This document shows, in pieces, positions 1 to 9,380 of a stretch of 64,000 nucleotides of DNA (within the stretch, counting starts at the first letter, position 1; each line of letters starts with the position of its first letter). The DNA is from Microbacterium sp. T32. Its GTDB lineage: Bacteria; Actinomycetota; Actinomycetes; Actinomycetales; Microbacteriaceae. The notes under the pieces were generated by a model. That model did not search any database. It saw only the letters and a list, made by a program, of their open reading frames with translations, and was not told the DNA's origin. The translations under genes and the position numbers were made by a program. The DNA lies in assembly GCF_001619615.1 (NCBI RefSeq), contig NZ_LQQP01000002.1, positions 124,001 to 188,000 on the forward strand, written 5' to 3'.

Positions 1-81
1 CGCAATCTCGAGCAGAACGCGGCTCCGCTGCTCGCGCTCGAGAGCCTCCTGATCACCGTGGCGAACGGATCCGCGCCGTGA
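1..81 (+). CDS. holB: DNA polymerase III delta' subunit, C-terminal end (partial)
   Basis: The reading frame is open from the first base and stops with TGA at 79-81, giving 26 codons ending ANGSAP. The leucine-rich tail with NAAPLLALESLL resembles the end of the clamp-loader delta' subunit, which often precedes this hydrolase in Microbacteriaceae. The stop overlaps the GTG start of the next gene by four bases (GTGA), so the two are probably co-transcribed. Too little of the protein is present for a firm assignment. Confidence 0.5.
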   Translation, partial: RNLEQNAAPLLALESLLITVANGSAP

Positions 82-1625
82 GCCTGCGCCGGCGTCTCGC
101 CACGGCCGTTGCCGGAATCGCGGCCCTCGCCGTCGCCCTCTCCGGGTGCCTCTACGCCCAGATCCCGCCCGTGCCGCCGACCGACGGTGCGTCTCTCGCG
201 CCGCAGACCGACGGCGTCTCCGCCGAACTCCTGCCGTACTACGGGCAGACGCTGGACTGGCAGCCCTGCGGGACGGGCCTGGACTGCACCACGGTCACGG
301 TTCCCCGCGACTATGCGGACCCGAGCGTGGGCGACCTCGAGCTCGCCGTCGTCCGGCACCGCGCGACGTCCGGCACGCCGATCGGGTCGCTGCTCACCAA
401 CCCCGGCGGACCGGGTGCGGCCGGCGTCTCCCTGATGAAGCAGGCACTGTCGATCCTGGTCGACGACAAGCTCACCCAGGACTACGACGTCATCGGATTC
501 GACCCCCGCGGGGTCGGAGAGTCGACAGCGGTCACCTGCTACGAACCGGCTCAGCTCGATGCCTTCCTGTACGACATCCCGCCGGGGGCGCGGGGGAGCG
601 ACGAACGGAAGGCGGCGCTCGACCAACGCGCTGCCGACTTCGCGCAGGCCTGCCAGGACCACAGCGACGGCATCCTCCCGTACATCACCACCGAGAACTC
701 CGCGCGCGACATGGACGTGCTGCGCGCCGTGCTCGGCGACCCCAAGCTCAACTACCTCGGCTTCTCGTACGGCACGTTGCTCGGCGCGACCTACGCGGGG
801 CTGTTCCCCGAGCGGGTCAATCGCATGGTGCTCGACGGGGGCATCGACCCGAGCGTTTCGGGCTCCGACACCTCGCTCAGCCAGGCCGTCGGATTCGAGC
901 AGTCGCTCCGGTCGTTCATGGCCGACTGTCTGAAGACGAAGGACTGCCCGTTCGCCGGCACGGTCGACGACGCGATGGCCGACGTCGCGTCCCTGCTCGC
1001 GCGCGTCGACGCGCGTCCGATCACCGCGGGCGACGGCCGTCGGCTCGGCGGCGACACCCTCATGACCGCGATCACCGCCGCCCTCTACAGCGAGGAGAGC
1101 TGGCCCTACCTCCGGTCCGCGTTGACCGACGTGAGCAACGGTCGTGCCGACGTCGCCTTCCAGCTCGCCGACTTCTACAACGGCCGCATGGGCGACCACT
1201 ACGACGGCAACACGATGGAGGCGTTCATCGCCTACAACTGCATGGACTATCCCGATCAGGGGACGGATGCCGCCGTTGCTGAGCTGCAGCAGAAGCTGGA
1301 TGCCGCGGCGCCCGTGATCGCGCCGTACTGGAGCGGCTCGGGCGGCGATCCGTGCAAGACATGGGCGGCGCCGCCGACGGGGAAGCGGGAGCAGATCACC
1401 GCGCCCGGGTCCCCGCCGATCCTCGTGGTCGGCACGACAGGCGACCCCGCCACCCCGTACGAGGGCGCGCAGAGCCTCGCTTCACAGCTGGCCCAGGGCA
1501 TCCTCATCACGAATGTCGGCGAGGGGCACCTCGGCTACAACAAGGGCAACGCGTGCGTGACCGACGCCGTCGACGCCTACCTCATCGACGGAATCGTGCC
1601 GGACGACGGCCACCGCTGCGGCTGA
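78..1625 (+). CDS. Secreted alpha/beta-hydrolase lipoprotein (TAP-like C-terminus)
   Basis: This 515-residue protein begins with a lipoprotein signal; the lipobox LSGC places the lipidated cysteine near residue 24, so it should sit on the outer face of the membrane. NPGGPGAAG forms the oxyanion region and GFSYG carries the nucleophile Ser230. A late GDPATPY supplies the aspartate and GEGHLGY the histidine of the triad. The C-terminal part matches the TAP-like domain of actinobacterial exported tripeptidyl aminopeptidases, so peptides are likely substrates, although esterase activity is possible. The GTG start overlaps the upstream stop by four bases, indicating coupling to the holB-like gene. 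Confidence 0.88.
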   Translation: MSLRRRLATAVAGIAALAVALSGCLYAQIPPVPPTDGASLAPQTDGVSAELLPYYGQTLDWQPCGTGLDCTTVTVPRDYADPSVGDLELAVVRHRATSGTPIGSLLTNPGGPGAAGVSLMKQALSILVDDKLTQDYDVIGFDPRGVGESTAVTCYEPAQLDAFLYDIPPGARGSDERKAALDQRAADFAQACQDHSDGILPYITTENSARDMDVLRAVLGDPKLNYLGFSYGTLLGATYAGLFPERVNRMVLDGGIDPSVSGSDTSLSQAVGFEQSLRSFMADCLKTKDCPFAGTVDDAMADVASLLARVDARPITAGDGRRLGGDTLMTAITAALYSEESWPYLRSALTDVSNGRADVAFQLADFYNGRMGDHYDGNTMEAFIAYNCMDYPDQGTDAAVAELQQKLDAAAPVIAPYWSGSGGDPCKTWAAPPTGKREQITAPGSPPILVVGTTGDPATPYEGAQSLASQLAQGILITNVGEGHLGYNKGNACVTDAVDAYLIDGIVPDDGHRCG

Positions 1626-1699
1626 GAGGCGCCGCCTCGCCGAGCACACCAACGTCCGCGGAACGTAGGCTTGTCGTCGTCCCCGCCCGAAGGAGCACC

Positions 1700-2365
1700 A
1701 TGACCACGCCCGACCTGGCCACCTACATCGACCACACGCTGCTCAAGCCCGAGGCCACCCGCGCCGACGTCGAGCGCACGATCGCCGACGCCGCAGAGCT
1801 CGGAACCTACAGCGTGTGCCTGTCGCCGTCGTTCCTCCCCGTCGAGGTGCCCGCGGGGCTCAAGGTCGCTGTCGTCTGCGGCTTCCCGAGCGGGAAGCAC
1901 CACGCCGAGGTCAAGGCCGCCGAGGCGGCGCTGTCGGTCGCCCAGGGCGCCGACGAGATCGACATGGTCATCGACATCGGTGCCGCCATCGAGGGCCGCT
2001 ACGAGGTCGTCGAGGCCGAGATCCGCGCGGTGCGCACCGCCGTCCCCGCCCCGACCGTCCTCAAGGTCATCATCGAGGCCGCCGCGCTCTCCGACGACGC
2101 GATCGTCGCCGTCTGCGAGGCCGCCGTCGCCGCGGGAGCCGACTTCGTCAAGACCTCCACGGGCTTCCACCCCGCGGGCGGGGCGAGCGTCCACGCCGTC
2201 GAGCTCATGAAGCGCACCGTCGGCGATCGCGCCGAGGTCAAGGCATCCGGAGGCATCCGCACGCGCGCAGCGGCGGAGGAGATGATCGCCGCCGGTGCGA
2301 CCCGCCTGGGCCTGTCGTCGAGCCGCGACATCCTCGCCGACCGTTCCGCAACCGGCGACTACTGA
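1700..2365 (+). CDS. deoC: Deoxyribose-phosphate aldolase
   Basis: DeoC cleaves 2-deoxyribose-5-phosphate to glyceraldehyde-3-phosphate and acetaldehyde in deoxynucleoside catabolism. The 221-residue protein has the full class I aldolase pattern: [11 protein letters not shown] at the N-terminus, [11 protein letters not shown], the Schiff-base lysine region DFVKTSTGF, and KASGGIRT near the end. ATG 1700 follows AAGGAG with good spacing. A TAGGCT -10-like box at 1666-1671 predicts its own promoter with a leader of about 20 nt. It stands alone and is followed by tRNA-Thr. Confidence 0.96.
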   Translation: MTTPDLATYIDHTLLKPEATRADVERTIADAAELGTYSVCLSPSFLPVEVPAGLKVAVVCGFPSGKHHAEVKAAEAALSVAQGADEIDMVIDIGAAIEGRYEVVEAEIRAVRTAVPAPTVLKVIIEAAALSDDAIVAVCEAAVAAGADFVKTSTGFHPAGGASVHAVELMKRTVGDRAEVKASGGIRTRAAAEEMIAAGATRLGLSSSRDILADRSATGDY

Positions 2366-2435
2366 GCCGGCACGATTCGTCAGCCCGCCCGCTGACCATG
2401 TAAGATCGATGATCGTGCACGCCACAGCGGCGCGC

Positions 2436-2511
2436 GCCGCCTTAGCTCAGACGGCAGAGCGATTCACTCGTAATGAATAGGTCAAGGGTTCGATTCCCTT
2501 AGGCGGCTCCA
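2436..2511 (+). tRNA. tRNA-Thr (anticodon CGT)
   Basis: A complete cloverleaf is visible: acceptor arms GCCGCCT (2436-2442) and AGGCGGC (2501-2507) pair over seven bases, the anticodon stem is ATTCA/TGAAT, and the loop CTCGTAA presents CGT, reading ACG (Thr). The T arm is AAGGG-TTCGATT-CCCTT. The CCA end is encoded at 2509-2511. Confidence 0.95.
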
Positions 2512-2520
2512 GCACCACGA

Positions 2521-2546
2521 AAGGCCCGGGTTCCCCCGGGCCTTTC
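2521..2546 (+). terminator. Terminator after tRNA-Thr
   Basis: An 11-bp perfect stem (AAAGGCCCGGG pairing with CCCGGGCCTTT) with a TTCC loop begins 9 nt after the tRNA. It ends in a short T-rich tract, as expected for an intrinsic terminator. Confidence 0.75.
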
Positions 2547-2673
2547 GTGTTCTCCCGGTCGATCGAGCCACCCCGAACACCGCGGAACGGACCGAGGGGC
2601 AACGGCCCGATAGGCTGAGAGCCCCGCCCGCCGCCCTTCGGCGTGGAGAACGTCGCCGCCCGCAGGAGCCCCC

Positions 2674-3069
2674 GTGTCGAACGTCGTAGATGTCGTCATC
2701 GAGCTCTTCACGTGGGTGGGCCTGGGAGTCGGCCTCCTGCTCGCCATCGTCGCGATGATCGTCTACGTCGCGGACGGCACCTGGGTGCCGGTGCGGGCCG
2801 TGGTCGAGGACGTCGACGGCCACCGCGTCGTGCGCTGGTTCGACGAGCACGGCGGTGTGAACGAAGCGCCGCTCTCTCCGCACGAGGACGCGCGGATCGG
2901 GGATGCCGACATGGCCGACGTCTTCGCGCGTCGCGGATCCCGGCACCGGATGCGACTGACCCGGTCGTCGCCCCACGTGCGGTTCCTGACGCTGCTCGCT
3001 ACCGGGGTGCTGGGTCTGGGCGCTCTGGCGTTCGTGCTCTCGATCGTCCTGCTGTTCACCCGGGGATGA
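2674..3069 (+). CDS. Small two-helix membrane protein, function unknown
   Basis: This 131-residue protein starts at GTG 2674 behind GCAGGAG. One hydrophobic helix lies at roughly residues 8-33 and another at 101-128. Between them is a polar, acidic 65-residue domain containing VRWFDEHGG and HEDARIGDAD. That layout suggests two membrane spans flanking a soluble domain, with no signal-peptide cleavage site visible. I recognise no catalytic motif and assign no function. A TAGGCT box about 60 nt upstream could be its promoter. Confidence 0.7.
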   Translation: MSNVVDVVIELFTWVGLGVGLLLAIVAMIVYVADGTWVPVRAVVEDVDGHRVVRWFDEHGGVNEAPLSPHEDARIGDADMADVFARRGSRHRMRLTRSSPHVRFLTLLATGVLGLGALAFVLSIVLLFTRG

Positions 3070-3106
3070 CCGACCCGGTGTCGGCGCCCGCGCGTAGGCT
3101 CGACGC

Positions 3107-3682
3107 ATGAGCCGGGCATTGTTCATCGTCGACGTCCAGAACGACTTCACCGAGCGGGGTGCCCTCGGCGTCACCGGGGGCGACGCGGTCGCCGAGCGCA
3201 TCTCGCGCTTCCTCGACGCGCACGCCGATGACTACGCCGTGATCGTGGCCTCCCGCGATTGGCACCACGGCGACGACGACAACGGCGGTCACTTCGCGGC
3301 GGAACCCGACTTCGTCGACACGTGGCCCGCGCACTGCGTCGGCGGCACGTACGGCGCCGACTACGACGAGGTCTTCGACACGAGCCGCGTCACCCACCAC
3401 CTCAAGAAGGGGCAAGGGAAGCCCGCCTACTCGCTCTTCGAGGGAGTGACCGACGACGGCATCACGGCCGATGGCATCCTGAACGAGAACGGCATCAGCG
3501 ACATCGACGTGGTCGGGATCGCGACCGACTACTGCGTCCGCGCGTCCGCCCTCGACGCGTTGAAGGCCGGCCGCGGGGTGCGCGTGTTCACCGACCTCGT
3601 CGCGGGCGTCCACCCCGACTCCAGCGCCACGGCGCTCGCCGAGATCGCCGCGGCCGGCGCCGAGGTCACGCGCTCGGAGTGA
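3107..3682 (+). CDS. pncA: Nicotinamidase (isochorismatase family)
   Basis: PncA deamidates nicotinamide to nicotinate for NAD salvage. The 191-residue protein has the full catalytic set: Asp9 in VDVQNDF, a lysine at about 100 in HHLKKGQG, and the nucleophile Cys143 in GIATDYCV. The metal-binding stretch is SRDWHH at residues 49-54. Length is typical. A TAGGCT -10 box at 3095-3100 lies six bases before the ATG and no Shine-Dalgarno is visible, so the mRNA is probably leaderless. The downstream gene is convergent. Confidence 0.93.
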   Translation: MSRALFIVDVQNDFTERGALGVTGGDAVAERISRFLDAHADDYAVIVASRDWHHGDDDNGGHFAAEPDFVDTWPAHCVGGTYGADYDEVFDTSRVTHHLKKGQGKPAYSLFEGVTDDGITADGILNENGISDIDVVGIATDYCVRASALDALKAGRGVRVFTDLVAGVHPDSSATALAEIAAAGAEVTRSE

Positions 3683-3692
3683 CCGCCGGAGT

Positions 3693-4808
3693 TCATTCGG
3701 CCGGCGTGACCTCGTCGTCGGCCCGTGGGATCGTCAGACGTACGGTCGTCCCGGCGCCCAGCTCGCTCGAGATCCGCACGGTACCGCCGTGCTGCGCGGC
3801 GATCCGGCGCACGCTCGCGAGCCCGATCCCGTTTCCGCCGTCGCGCGGGTCGGCGAGCCGCCCGCGTTCGCCCTCGTCGAGGATGACCGCGAGATCGTCG
3901 GGATGGATGCCGCGTCCCCGGTCGCTCACGGAGACCGTCGCGCCCTCGTCGGTTTCGTAGACCTCCACCTCGATGACGTCGTCGGAGTACTTCGCCGCGT
4001 TCTCGAGGACGTTGGCGACGGCGCGGCGGAGGCCCAGAACGTCACCCTCGACGGGGATGGCATCCATCTGCCCGAAAGTCACCCGATCGGGCGCGTCGCC
4101 AGGGAGGACGAGGGCGACGGCACCGCGCGCGATGAGGTCCATCGCCACGCGCCGACGTCCCGGCTCGGGTCGCGCGGCCGCGTCGGCGAGGAGCGCCTGC
4201 GCCATGGCGACGAGGTGGTCGCTGGCCTCGCCCGCGAGGCGGAGGAGCCGGTGGTCGGCGGGGAGTTCGTCCGCCAGGAGGTCCAGGTACCCGCGGAGCG
4301 CGGTGACGGGGGAGAGGAGGTCGTGGGCGAACGTCCGCTGCAGTGCGGCCTGCTCGTCGAGGATTTCCTTCTCGCTGGTCAGGTCGCGCACGATCTTCAC
4401 GAAGCCGAGCACCTGACCGGACTCGCTGCGGATCGCCGAGATCGTGACGCGCGCCCAGAACTCGCCGCCGTCCTTGCGGACGCGCCACCCCGTGTCCTCC
4501 ACGTGCCCGTCGCGCTGAGCCGCGGCGAGCAGCCGGTCCGGCAGGCCGCGTCGTCGGTCTTCCTCCCGGTAGAAGCGCGAGAAGTGCTGGCCGATGATCT
4601 CGTGCGCGGCGTACCCCTTGATCAGCTCGGCGCCGAGGTTCCATCCGCGCACCACTCCGCCGCCGTCGAGCTTCACGATCGCGAACTGGTCGACCTGGCC
4701 GTCCCAGTCCGGCGGCAGCGTGCGCCGCAGGCTAGCGATCGGTCGTCCTTCGCTGGGCGCGGCGTCGGCGGAAGGGAGCAAAGAGGACTCGTCCTCGGCC
4801 ACACTCAT
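3693..4808 (-). CDS. PAS-domain sensor histidine kinase (orphan)
   Basis: A soluble kinase of 371 residues. Residues about 38-145 form a PAS/PAC sensor, with GYAAHEIIGQHFSRFY and the characteristic GWRVRKDGGEFW. The phospho-acceptor is His162 in FAHDLLSPV, an HD variant of the usual HE box. The ATPase domain has the N box VANVLENAAKYS near 264-275, DRGRGI and GNGIGL. There are no membrane spans, so it should sense something cytoplasmic such as redox state, light or a ligand. No response regulator is adjacent. It is convergent with pncA. No clear ribosome-binding site marks the start, so a somewhat later start is possible. Confidence 0.88.
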   Translation of the reverse strand: MSVAEDESSLLPSADAAPSEGRPIASLRRTLPPDWDGQVDQFAIVKLDGGGVVRGWNLGAELIKGYAAHEIIGQHFSRFYREEDRRRGLPDRLLAAAQRDGHVEDTGWRVRKDGGEFWARVTISAIRSESGQVLGFVKIVRDLTSEKEILDEQAALQRTFAHDLLSPVTALRGYLDLLADELPADHRLLRLAGEASDHLVAMAQALLADAAARPEPGRRRVAMDLIARGAVALVLPGDAPDRVTFGQMDAIPVEGDVLGLRRAVANVLENAAKYSDDVIEVEVYETDEGATVSVSDRGRGIHPDDLAVILDEGERGRLADPRDGGNGIGLASVRRIAAQHGGTVRISSELGAGTTVRLTIPRADDEVTPAE

Positions 4809-4925
4809 GCGGCGGAGCCGCGGGGCGTCGGGCTGCTTGCTGAAGGCATGAGGCGATCATGCCCCGCGGGTCCTCATCGTGAACAGGACTTGACACCTAT
4901 CGTGCGCTGGCCGTTATACGCAACG

Positions 4926-6512
4926 TCACCGGACGGTGACGAGCGTGCGCTGCCACCCGCTGGAGCCGTTCGGGGCGATCGCCGCGGCCTCCTGGATCTG
5001 GACGTTCCCCTGCTTGTCCGTTGCGCGCACCGTGATGTAGTGCGAGCCGGGCTGCGCATCCCACTCGAGTACCCACTGCACCCACGACTGATCGTTGATG
5101 GGGGCGGAGAGGGTCGCCTGCTGCCAGTCGCCGTCGTCGATGCTCACCTCGACGGTCTTGACTCCCACGGGCTGCGCCCACGCCATCCCGGCGATGGGGA
5201 CCTTGCCGGCCGAGACGGGGGTGCCGATCTTCGGGGTGTCCACGCGCGACGACATCTTGATCGGCGCCTCGGCAGAGTATCCGCGCGGCGTCCAGTACGC
5301 CTCCATCTGGTCGAAGCGCGTCACCGTCAGCTTCGTGACCCACTTCGTCGCCGAGACGTAGCCGTACAGCCCCGGCACGACCATACGCACGGGGAAACCG
5401 TGTTCGAAGGGCAGCGGTTCGCCGTTCATGGCCACCGCGAAGATGGCATCCAGTCCGTCGTCCGTCAGCGACGACAGGGGAGTGGATGCCGTGAACCCGT
5501 CGACGCTCTCGGAGAGCACCATGTCGGCGTCGCCCTGGGGGGACGCCAGGCGCAGCACGTCGCGGATCGGGACGCCCTGCCAGATCGCGTTCCCGACGAG
5601 GTTGCCGCCGACCTCGTTCGAGACGCACGTGAGCGTCACGCCGTACTCGTCGAGGCCCATGTTCACGAGGTCGTCGAAGGACAGCTCGATCGGCTTGTCG
5701 ACCATCCCCTCGATGCTGAGTCGCCACGTCGACGGGTCGACGTTCGGGACGGTGAGGGCGGTGTCGACGCGGTAGAAGTCGGCGTTCGGCGTGATGATCG
5801 GCGAGAGGCCGGGGACATCGAGGGACGCGCCCTCCGGCACGGTGACCGTGCTGCGCGCCGACGGCAGACGCAGGGCGTCGCGGGCGGCGGCGACGGAGTT
5901 CGTGGCCGCGTTGAGGACGCGCGCGCCGACGCCGACCACGACCGCGCTCGCCGCGGCGATGCCCGAGAGGAGGAAGAAGCCGCGACGGTTGAGCCCCGCC
6001 GTGGGGGCGTCGTCGGCGGCCGCCGCCGTGGACCAGCGCCGGAGGCGCCGGGTGAGGAGGACGAGGAGGACCACGCCCGCGACGGTTCCGAGGACGGGCG
6101 GGAGCCATGCCAGGGCACCGGCACCGGCGCGCGTGAGGATGGCGGCGGTGGCGAGGGCTCCGCCGATGCCGAGGAGGATCGCGCCGACCGGACGGAACCG
6201 GTACTCGAGGACGCCCGCGACGGCGGCGGCGACAGCCGCGCCGAGCCCGACCCCCACGAGGAGAGCGATCTTGTCGGACTCGCCGAAGACCGTGATCGCG
6301 AGCTCTTTCAGAGGGCGGGGCACGATGTCGACGATGAACGACCCGACCGCGAGGACGGGGCTAGCGGCCCGCGCGACGAGGAGCGCGAACAGTTCGGCGA
6401 CGGCGAGGAGCGCGGCGGCCGAGATGAGCCCGGCCAGGGCGGCCCAGAACCAGCCCCGCGGACGCCGGACGGTGCCCGGCTCGTCGGTGCGGGTGGCGGT
6501 GTCGGTGGTCAT
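4926..6512 (-). CDS. Membrane-anchored molybdopterin-dependent oxidoreductase (sulfite oxidase family)
   Basis: The 528-residue protein has about four transmembrane helices in residues 20-155 and a further hydrophobic stretch near 178-200 preceded by LNRRGFF, which resembles a Tat-type or anchor segment. A sulfite-oxidase-like catalytic domain follows. TLTCVSNEVGG carries the expected molybdenum-ligating Cys296, and VPGLYGYVSATKWV is typical of the family. The last about 110 residues form the dimerisation/Ig-like domain. The catalytic domain should face the outside. The substrate cannot be read from sequence; sulfite or other oxo-transfer substrates are possible, and no cytochrome or haem gene is adjacent. 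GAGAGG precedes the ATG. Confidence 0.9.
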   Translation of the reverse strand: MTTDTATRTDEPGTVRRPRGWFWAALAGLISAAALLAVAELFALLVARAASPVLAVGSFIVDIVPRPLKELAITVFGESDKIALLVGVGLGAAVAAAVAGVLEYRFRPVGAILLGIGGALATAAILTRAGAGALAWLPPVLGTVAGVVLLVLLTRRLRRWSTAAAADDAPTAGLNRRGFFLLSGIAAASAVVVGVGARVLNAATNSVAAARDALRLPSARSTVTVPEGASLDVPGLSPIITPNADFYRVDTALTVPNVDPSTWRLSIEGMVDKPIELSFDDLVNMGLDEYGVTLTCVSNEVGGNLVGNAIWQGVPIRDVLRLASPQGDADMVLSESVDGFTASTPLSSLTDDGLDAIFAVAMNGEPLPFEHGFPVRMVVPGLYGYVSATKWVTKLTVTRFDQMEAYWTPRGYSAEAPIKMSSRVDTPKIGTPVSAGKVPIAGMAWAQPVGVKTVEVSIDDGDWQQATLSAPINDQSWVQWVLEWDAQPGSHYITVRATDKQGNVQIQEAAAIAPNGSSGWQRTLVTVR

Positions 6513-6634
6513 GGCATCCCTCTCCCTGTCGACGACGTGCGAAGCGTCGCCGTCATCCGCTTATTCGGAGCGGGAGAGCGAATGGATGCCGCGGTGCTCG
6601 GCGCTCGAGACAGGGCGGTCCCGCGGTACGGGCG

Positions 6635-6886
6635 TCAGAGTCCGCGCCGTGCCATCCACATCGCCACGAGACCGCCGATGACACCGATGGCGAGCACGAC
6701 CGCGCCCACCCAGATGAGGCTGCCGGATCCGACCATCGTGGAGCGGACGATGAGTCCGACACCCGCGATGATGCAGGCCCACGGCGCGAGGAGGCGCAGC
6801 GGGCCGTAACGCTGGAGAAGAGTGCGGTGCTCAGCGTCCTTCTGCCGGGTGGAGGACGGTGGCTCTTTGCTCGCGGAGGGGCTCAT
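6635..6886 (-). CDS. Small two-helix membrane protein, function unknown
   Basis: An 83-residue protein with a charged N-terminal 30 residues and two hydrophobic helices (about 35-48 and 57-76) ending in basic residues. Reading the minus strand, TACGGT lies exactly six bases before the ATG, which matches the leaderless promoter pattern of many genes in this window and supports it being real. It lies between the molybdoenzyme and the ABC exporter genes, all on the same strand. I recognise no family. Confidence 0.6.
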   Translation of the reverse strand: MSPSASKEPPSSTRQKDAEHRTLLQRYGPLRLLAPWACIIAGVGLIVRSTMVGSGSLIWVGAVVLAIGVIGGLVAMWMARRGL

Positions 6887-6995
6887 GCGGGAACCGTAAC
6901 CGGCGAGGCGCCGGCCCGACAGGGCCTGGCGACCGGACGGTGTCCTGTGCGACGTGCGGCTGCCCGTGCCCCGACGGCACCGGCAGCCGCACGCG

Positions 6996-7715
6996 TCACT
7001 TGTGCGTGATCTCGGTGATCCTCCCGTCCGCGAGGCGCAGCCGACGCCGGGCGCGGCGGGCGACGGCGGAATCGTGCGTGACGACGACGAGGGTGAGTCC
7101 CTCGGCGTTCAGCGCGTCCAGGACGTCGAGGATCTCGTCGCGCATGTGCTCGTCGAGGTTGCCGGTCGGTTCGTCGGCGAGCAGCACCGTGGGCTGCTTC
7201 GCGACCGCGCGGGCGATCGCGACGCGCTGCTGCTGGCCGCCCGACAGTTCGCCCGGGCGGTGGTCGTGGCGTTCGGCGAGCCCGACGCGCCCCAGTGCCT
7301 CGTGGACGCGGCGCTTCCGTTCGTCGCGGGCCAGCCCGAGCGGCTCCAGGCCCATGTCGACGTTCTCGGCCGCGGTGAGCGTCGGGATGAGGTTGAACCC
7401 CTGGAACACGAAGCCGATCTCGCCCGCGCGGATGCGGCTGAGCCGGCCGTTCGAGGCCTGCGCGATGTCGAGGTCGCCGAGGCGCACACTCCCGGACGTC
7501 GGCCGGTCGAGCGCTCCGAGCATCTGGAGGAGCGTCGATTTACCGCCCCCGGTGGGTCCCTGGATGGTGACGAAGTCGCCGGCGGCGATCTCGAGGTCGA
7601 TCCCCGCGAGCGCGGTCACCATGCGCTCGCGCTGACGATACGTGCGGGTGACGTTCTCGAGGTGGTACCCGGCCGCGTCGACCGCGGTGGCGTCGGTGGG
7701 GGATGCAGTTGTCAT
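6996..7715 (-). CDS. ABC exporter ATP-binding protein (MacB/LolD type)
   Basis: A 239-residue ATPase with Walker A GPTGGGKST (about 53-61), Q-loop FVFQGFNL, signature LSGGQQQR, Walker B VLLADEPTGNLD and the switch histidine in VVVTHD. DEPTGNLD and the short length are typical of MacB/LolD/FtsE ATPases that partner FtsX-like permeases, and one lies 35 bp upstream. ATG 7715 is used here; a GTG two codons earlier (7721) is slightly better placed after GGAG. Substrate unknown. Confidence 0.93.
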   Translation of the reverse strand: MTTASPTDATAVDAAGYHLENVTRTYRQRERMVTALAGIDLEIAAGDFVTIQGPTGGGKSTLLQMLGALDRPTSGSVRLGDLDIAQASNGRLSRIRAGEIGFVFQGFNLIPTLTAAENVDMGLEPLGLARDERKRRVHEALGRVGLAERHDHRPGELSGGQQQRVAIARAVAKQPTVLLADEPTGNLDEHMRDEILDVLDALNAEGLTLVVVTHDSAVARRARRRLRLADGRITEITHK

Positions 7716-7750
7716 GGTCACGATGTCTCCTTGTGGGTGAGGGATGTCGG

Positions 7751-9226
7751 TCAACCGACCGCTCGGAGGGCGGCGGCGGGGCTGAGGCGTGCGGCGCGCC
7801 AGCCGCCGAAGGCCCCCGCGAGCACACCGCCCAGGATCGCGATGCCGACCGCGGCGACGATGACGGTCGGGGTGAGCGGGGCGTGCAGGACGACGTCCGA
7901 GGCCTGCGCCGCCGCGCGGCCGAAGCCGCCCCCGCCGCCGTAGCCGCCGCCCCCGCCGCCGAAGCCCCCGGCCCCGCCGCGCCCTTCCGTGCCCTGCGCG
8001 GACGCGGTCACCGCGATGGTCGGGGAGATGACGTTCACGATCAGGATGCCGCCGAGCCCGAGGATGAGACCCGCGGCGCCGCCGATGAGTCCCTGCACGA
8101 GCGACTCGCCCGCGACCTGGCCGACGACGCGGCCGTTGGACCAGCCGATGGCCTTCAACGTGCCGAACTCGCGGGTGCGGCGGGCGACGCCCGACAGGGT
8201 GAAGAGCACCGCGAGGGCGACGGCGACGGCGAGCACGACGATCGACAGCCACGTGCCGAGGTTGGTGATGAGCGACGACGCGCTGGACAGCGAGCCGGAG
8301 ACGGTCGAGGCGAGCTGCGACTCCGAGCTCACGGTGGCGTTGGGCAGCGCGGCGGTCAGCTCGCTCTGCACCGTGCCGATGGCATCCGATGAGGTGGCCT
8401 GCACGTACACGGTCGACACGACGTCGCCCGCGCCCGACAGCGTCTGCGCCACGTCGAGGGGGAGGTAGACATTGGCGGCGGTGTCGGCGGTCGCCGCGGC
8501 CGAGGTGACGATGCCGACGATCTGCATCGACGTACCCCCGACATCGATCGTCCCGCCCACGGCGAGGCTCTTGCTCGCGGCGTAGGTCGCGTCGAGGACG
8601 GCGACGTCGGTGCCCGCGTCCGAGGCGGACAGCGCGCGGCCCTCGGAGACGGTCACGGCCGAGAGCGGCCCGACCGTGGCGGCGGGGTCGACGCCGAGCA
8701 CGCTGAAGGCGTCGACGTTGAAGTTGCTCCCGCCGTTCCCGCCCGGGCCCCCGCCGGTGCGCTCGCCGGGCTGACCGGACTGCCCACCCGACTCGGTGGC
8801 ACTGCGGTCGGGGATCTGCCCCGAGAAGGTGGTGTTCGTCAGCGACAGTGCGCCGGTCGCCGAGGCGACGCCGTCGAGTCCCGCGACCGTCGCCACCGTC
8901 GAGGCGTCGAGCGTCTGGCGTCGGAAGTCGGTGATCAGCCGCGATTGGCTGAGGGAGGTCGTTCCGTCCTGGCTGGAGCCGGCGTCGGCGCCGAAGTCGA
9001 AGCGCGGCCCGGTGCCCGACCCGGGTTCGCTCTGGGCTCCGGTCACCGTGAGGTCCGTGCCCACGCCGTAGACCGACGCGAGGGCCTCCGACTGCGCGTC
9101 GCGGACGCCCGCCGAGAGCGCGTTGACCACGATCACGAGGGCGATCGCGACGGCGAGGCCGACCGCCACGATGACGGTCTGTCGTTTGCGGCCGCCGAGT
9201 TCGCGCCGCAGGTACGTCCAGTACAT
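7751..9226 (-). CDS. FtsX/MacB-type ABC transporter permease
   Basis: A 491-residue permease with an N-terminal transmembrane helix (about 16-38), a large extracytoplasmic domain of about 270 residues, and three C-terminal helices. ARRTREFGTLKAIGWSNGRV is the typical coupling-helix region. Between the last helices is an unusual, very glycine-rich insertion of about 25 residues (7908-7990), probably an exposed flexible loop. AAGGAG stands just before ATG 9226. The gene forms an operon with the ATPase downstream and is divergent from a response regulator and histidine kinase, the arrangement of a signal-controlled exporter. A conserved composite element lies 55 bp upstream of the start. Confidence 0.9.
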   Translation of the reverse strand: MYWTYLRRELGGRKRQTVIVAVGLAVAIALVIVVNALSAGVRDAQSEALASVYGVGTDLTVTGAQSEPGSGTGPRFDFGADAGSSQDGTTSLSQSRLITDFRRQTLDASTVATVAGLDGVASATGALSLTNTTFSGQIPDRSATESGGQSGQPGERTGGGPGGNGGSNFNVDAFSVLGVDPAATVGPLSAVTVSEGRALSASDAGTDVAVLDATYAASKSLAVGGTIDVGGTSMQIVGIVTSAAATADTAANVYLPLDVAQTLSGAGDVVSTVYVQATSSDAIGTVQSELTAALPNATVSSESQLASTVSGSLSSASSLITNLGTWLSIVVLAVAVALAVLFTLSGVARRTREFGTLKAIGWSNGRVVGQVAGESLVQGLIGGAAGLILGLGGILIVNVISPTIAVTASAQGTEGRGGAGGFGGGGGGYGGGGGFGRAAAQASDVVLHAPLTPTVIVAAVGIAILGGVLAGAFGGWRAARLSPAAALRAVG

Positions 9227-9280
9227 GGTTCTCCTTCCGGGCGCGGGGTGCGGCCGTGGCCCCGAAGCTAGGGACGGCAC

Positions 9281-9318
9281 CCTCACCGATTCCTCACCGT
9301 TGCTATGAAGCGGTTATG
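9281..9318 (-). promoter_or_regulatory. Composite direct-repeat element, copy 1 (exporter / two-component system)
   Basis: On the minus strand the 38 bp contain four half-sites: CATA, then CATAG 11 bp later, then AACGGTGAGG, then GTGAGG 11 bp after the first GTGAGG. The same half-sites with the same spacing recur at 18172-18209. Both copies lie 54-55 bp upstream of a minus-strand start codon. Paired 11-bp direct repeats are the usual binding pattern for OmpR-family regulators, and one is encoded right here, so this is its likely operator (inference). Confidence 0.6.
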
Positions 9319-9380
9319 GGGGGCGCCGGGAGAAGCCGGAAGGGATGCCGAGCGGCTCCGGACACGGCATGCTGAGGCAC

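Noticed and set aside
2376-2406. Promoter of tRNA-Thr (TAAGAT with TTCGTC)
   Set aside because: The -35 match and 19-bp spacing are too weak to list as a feature.
3789-6809. 1006-codon plus-strand open frame over the PAS kinase and molybdoenzyme
   Set aside because: Low-complexity Arg/Asp/Glu composition with no domain; both minus-strand genes carry complete domain motifs.
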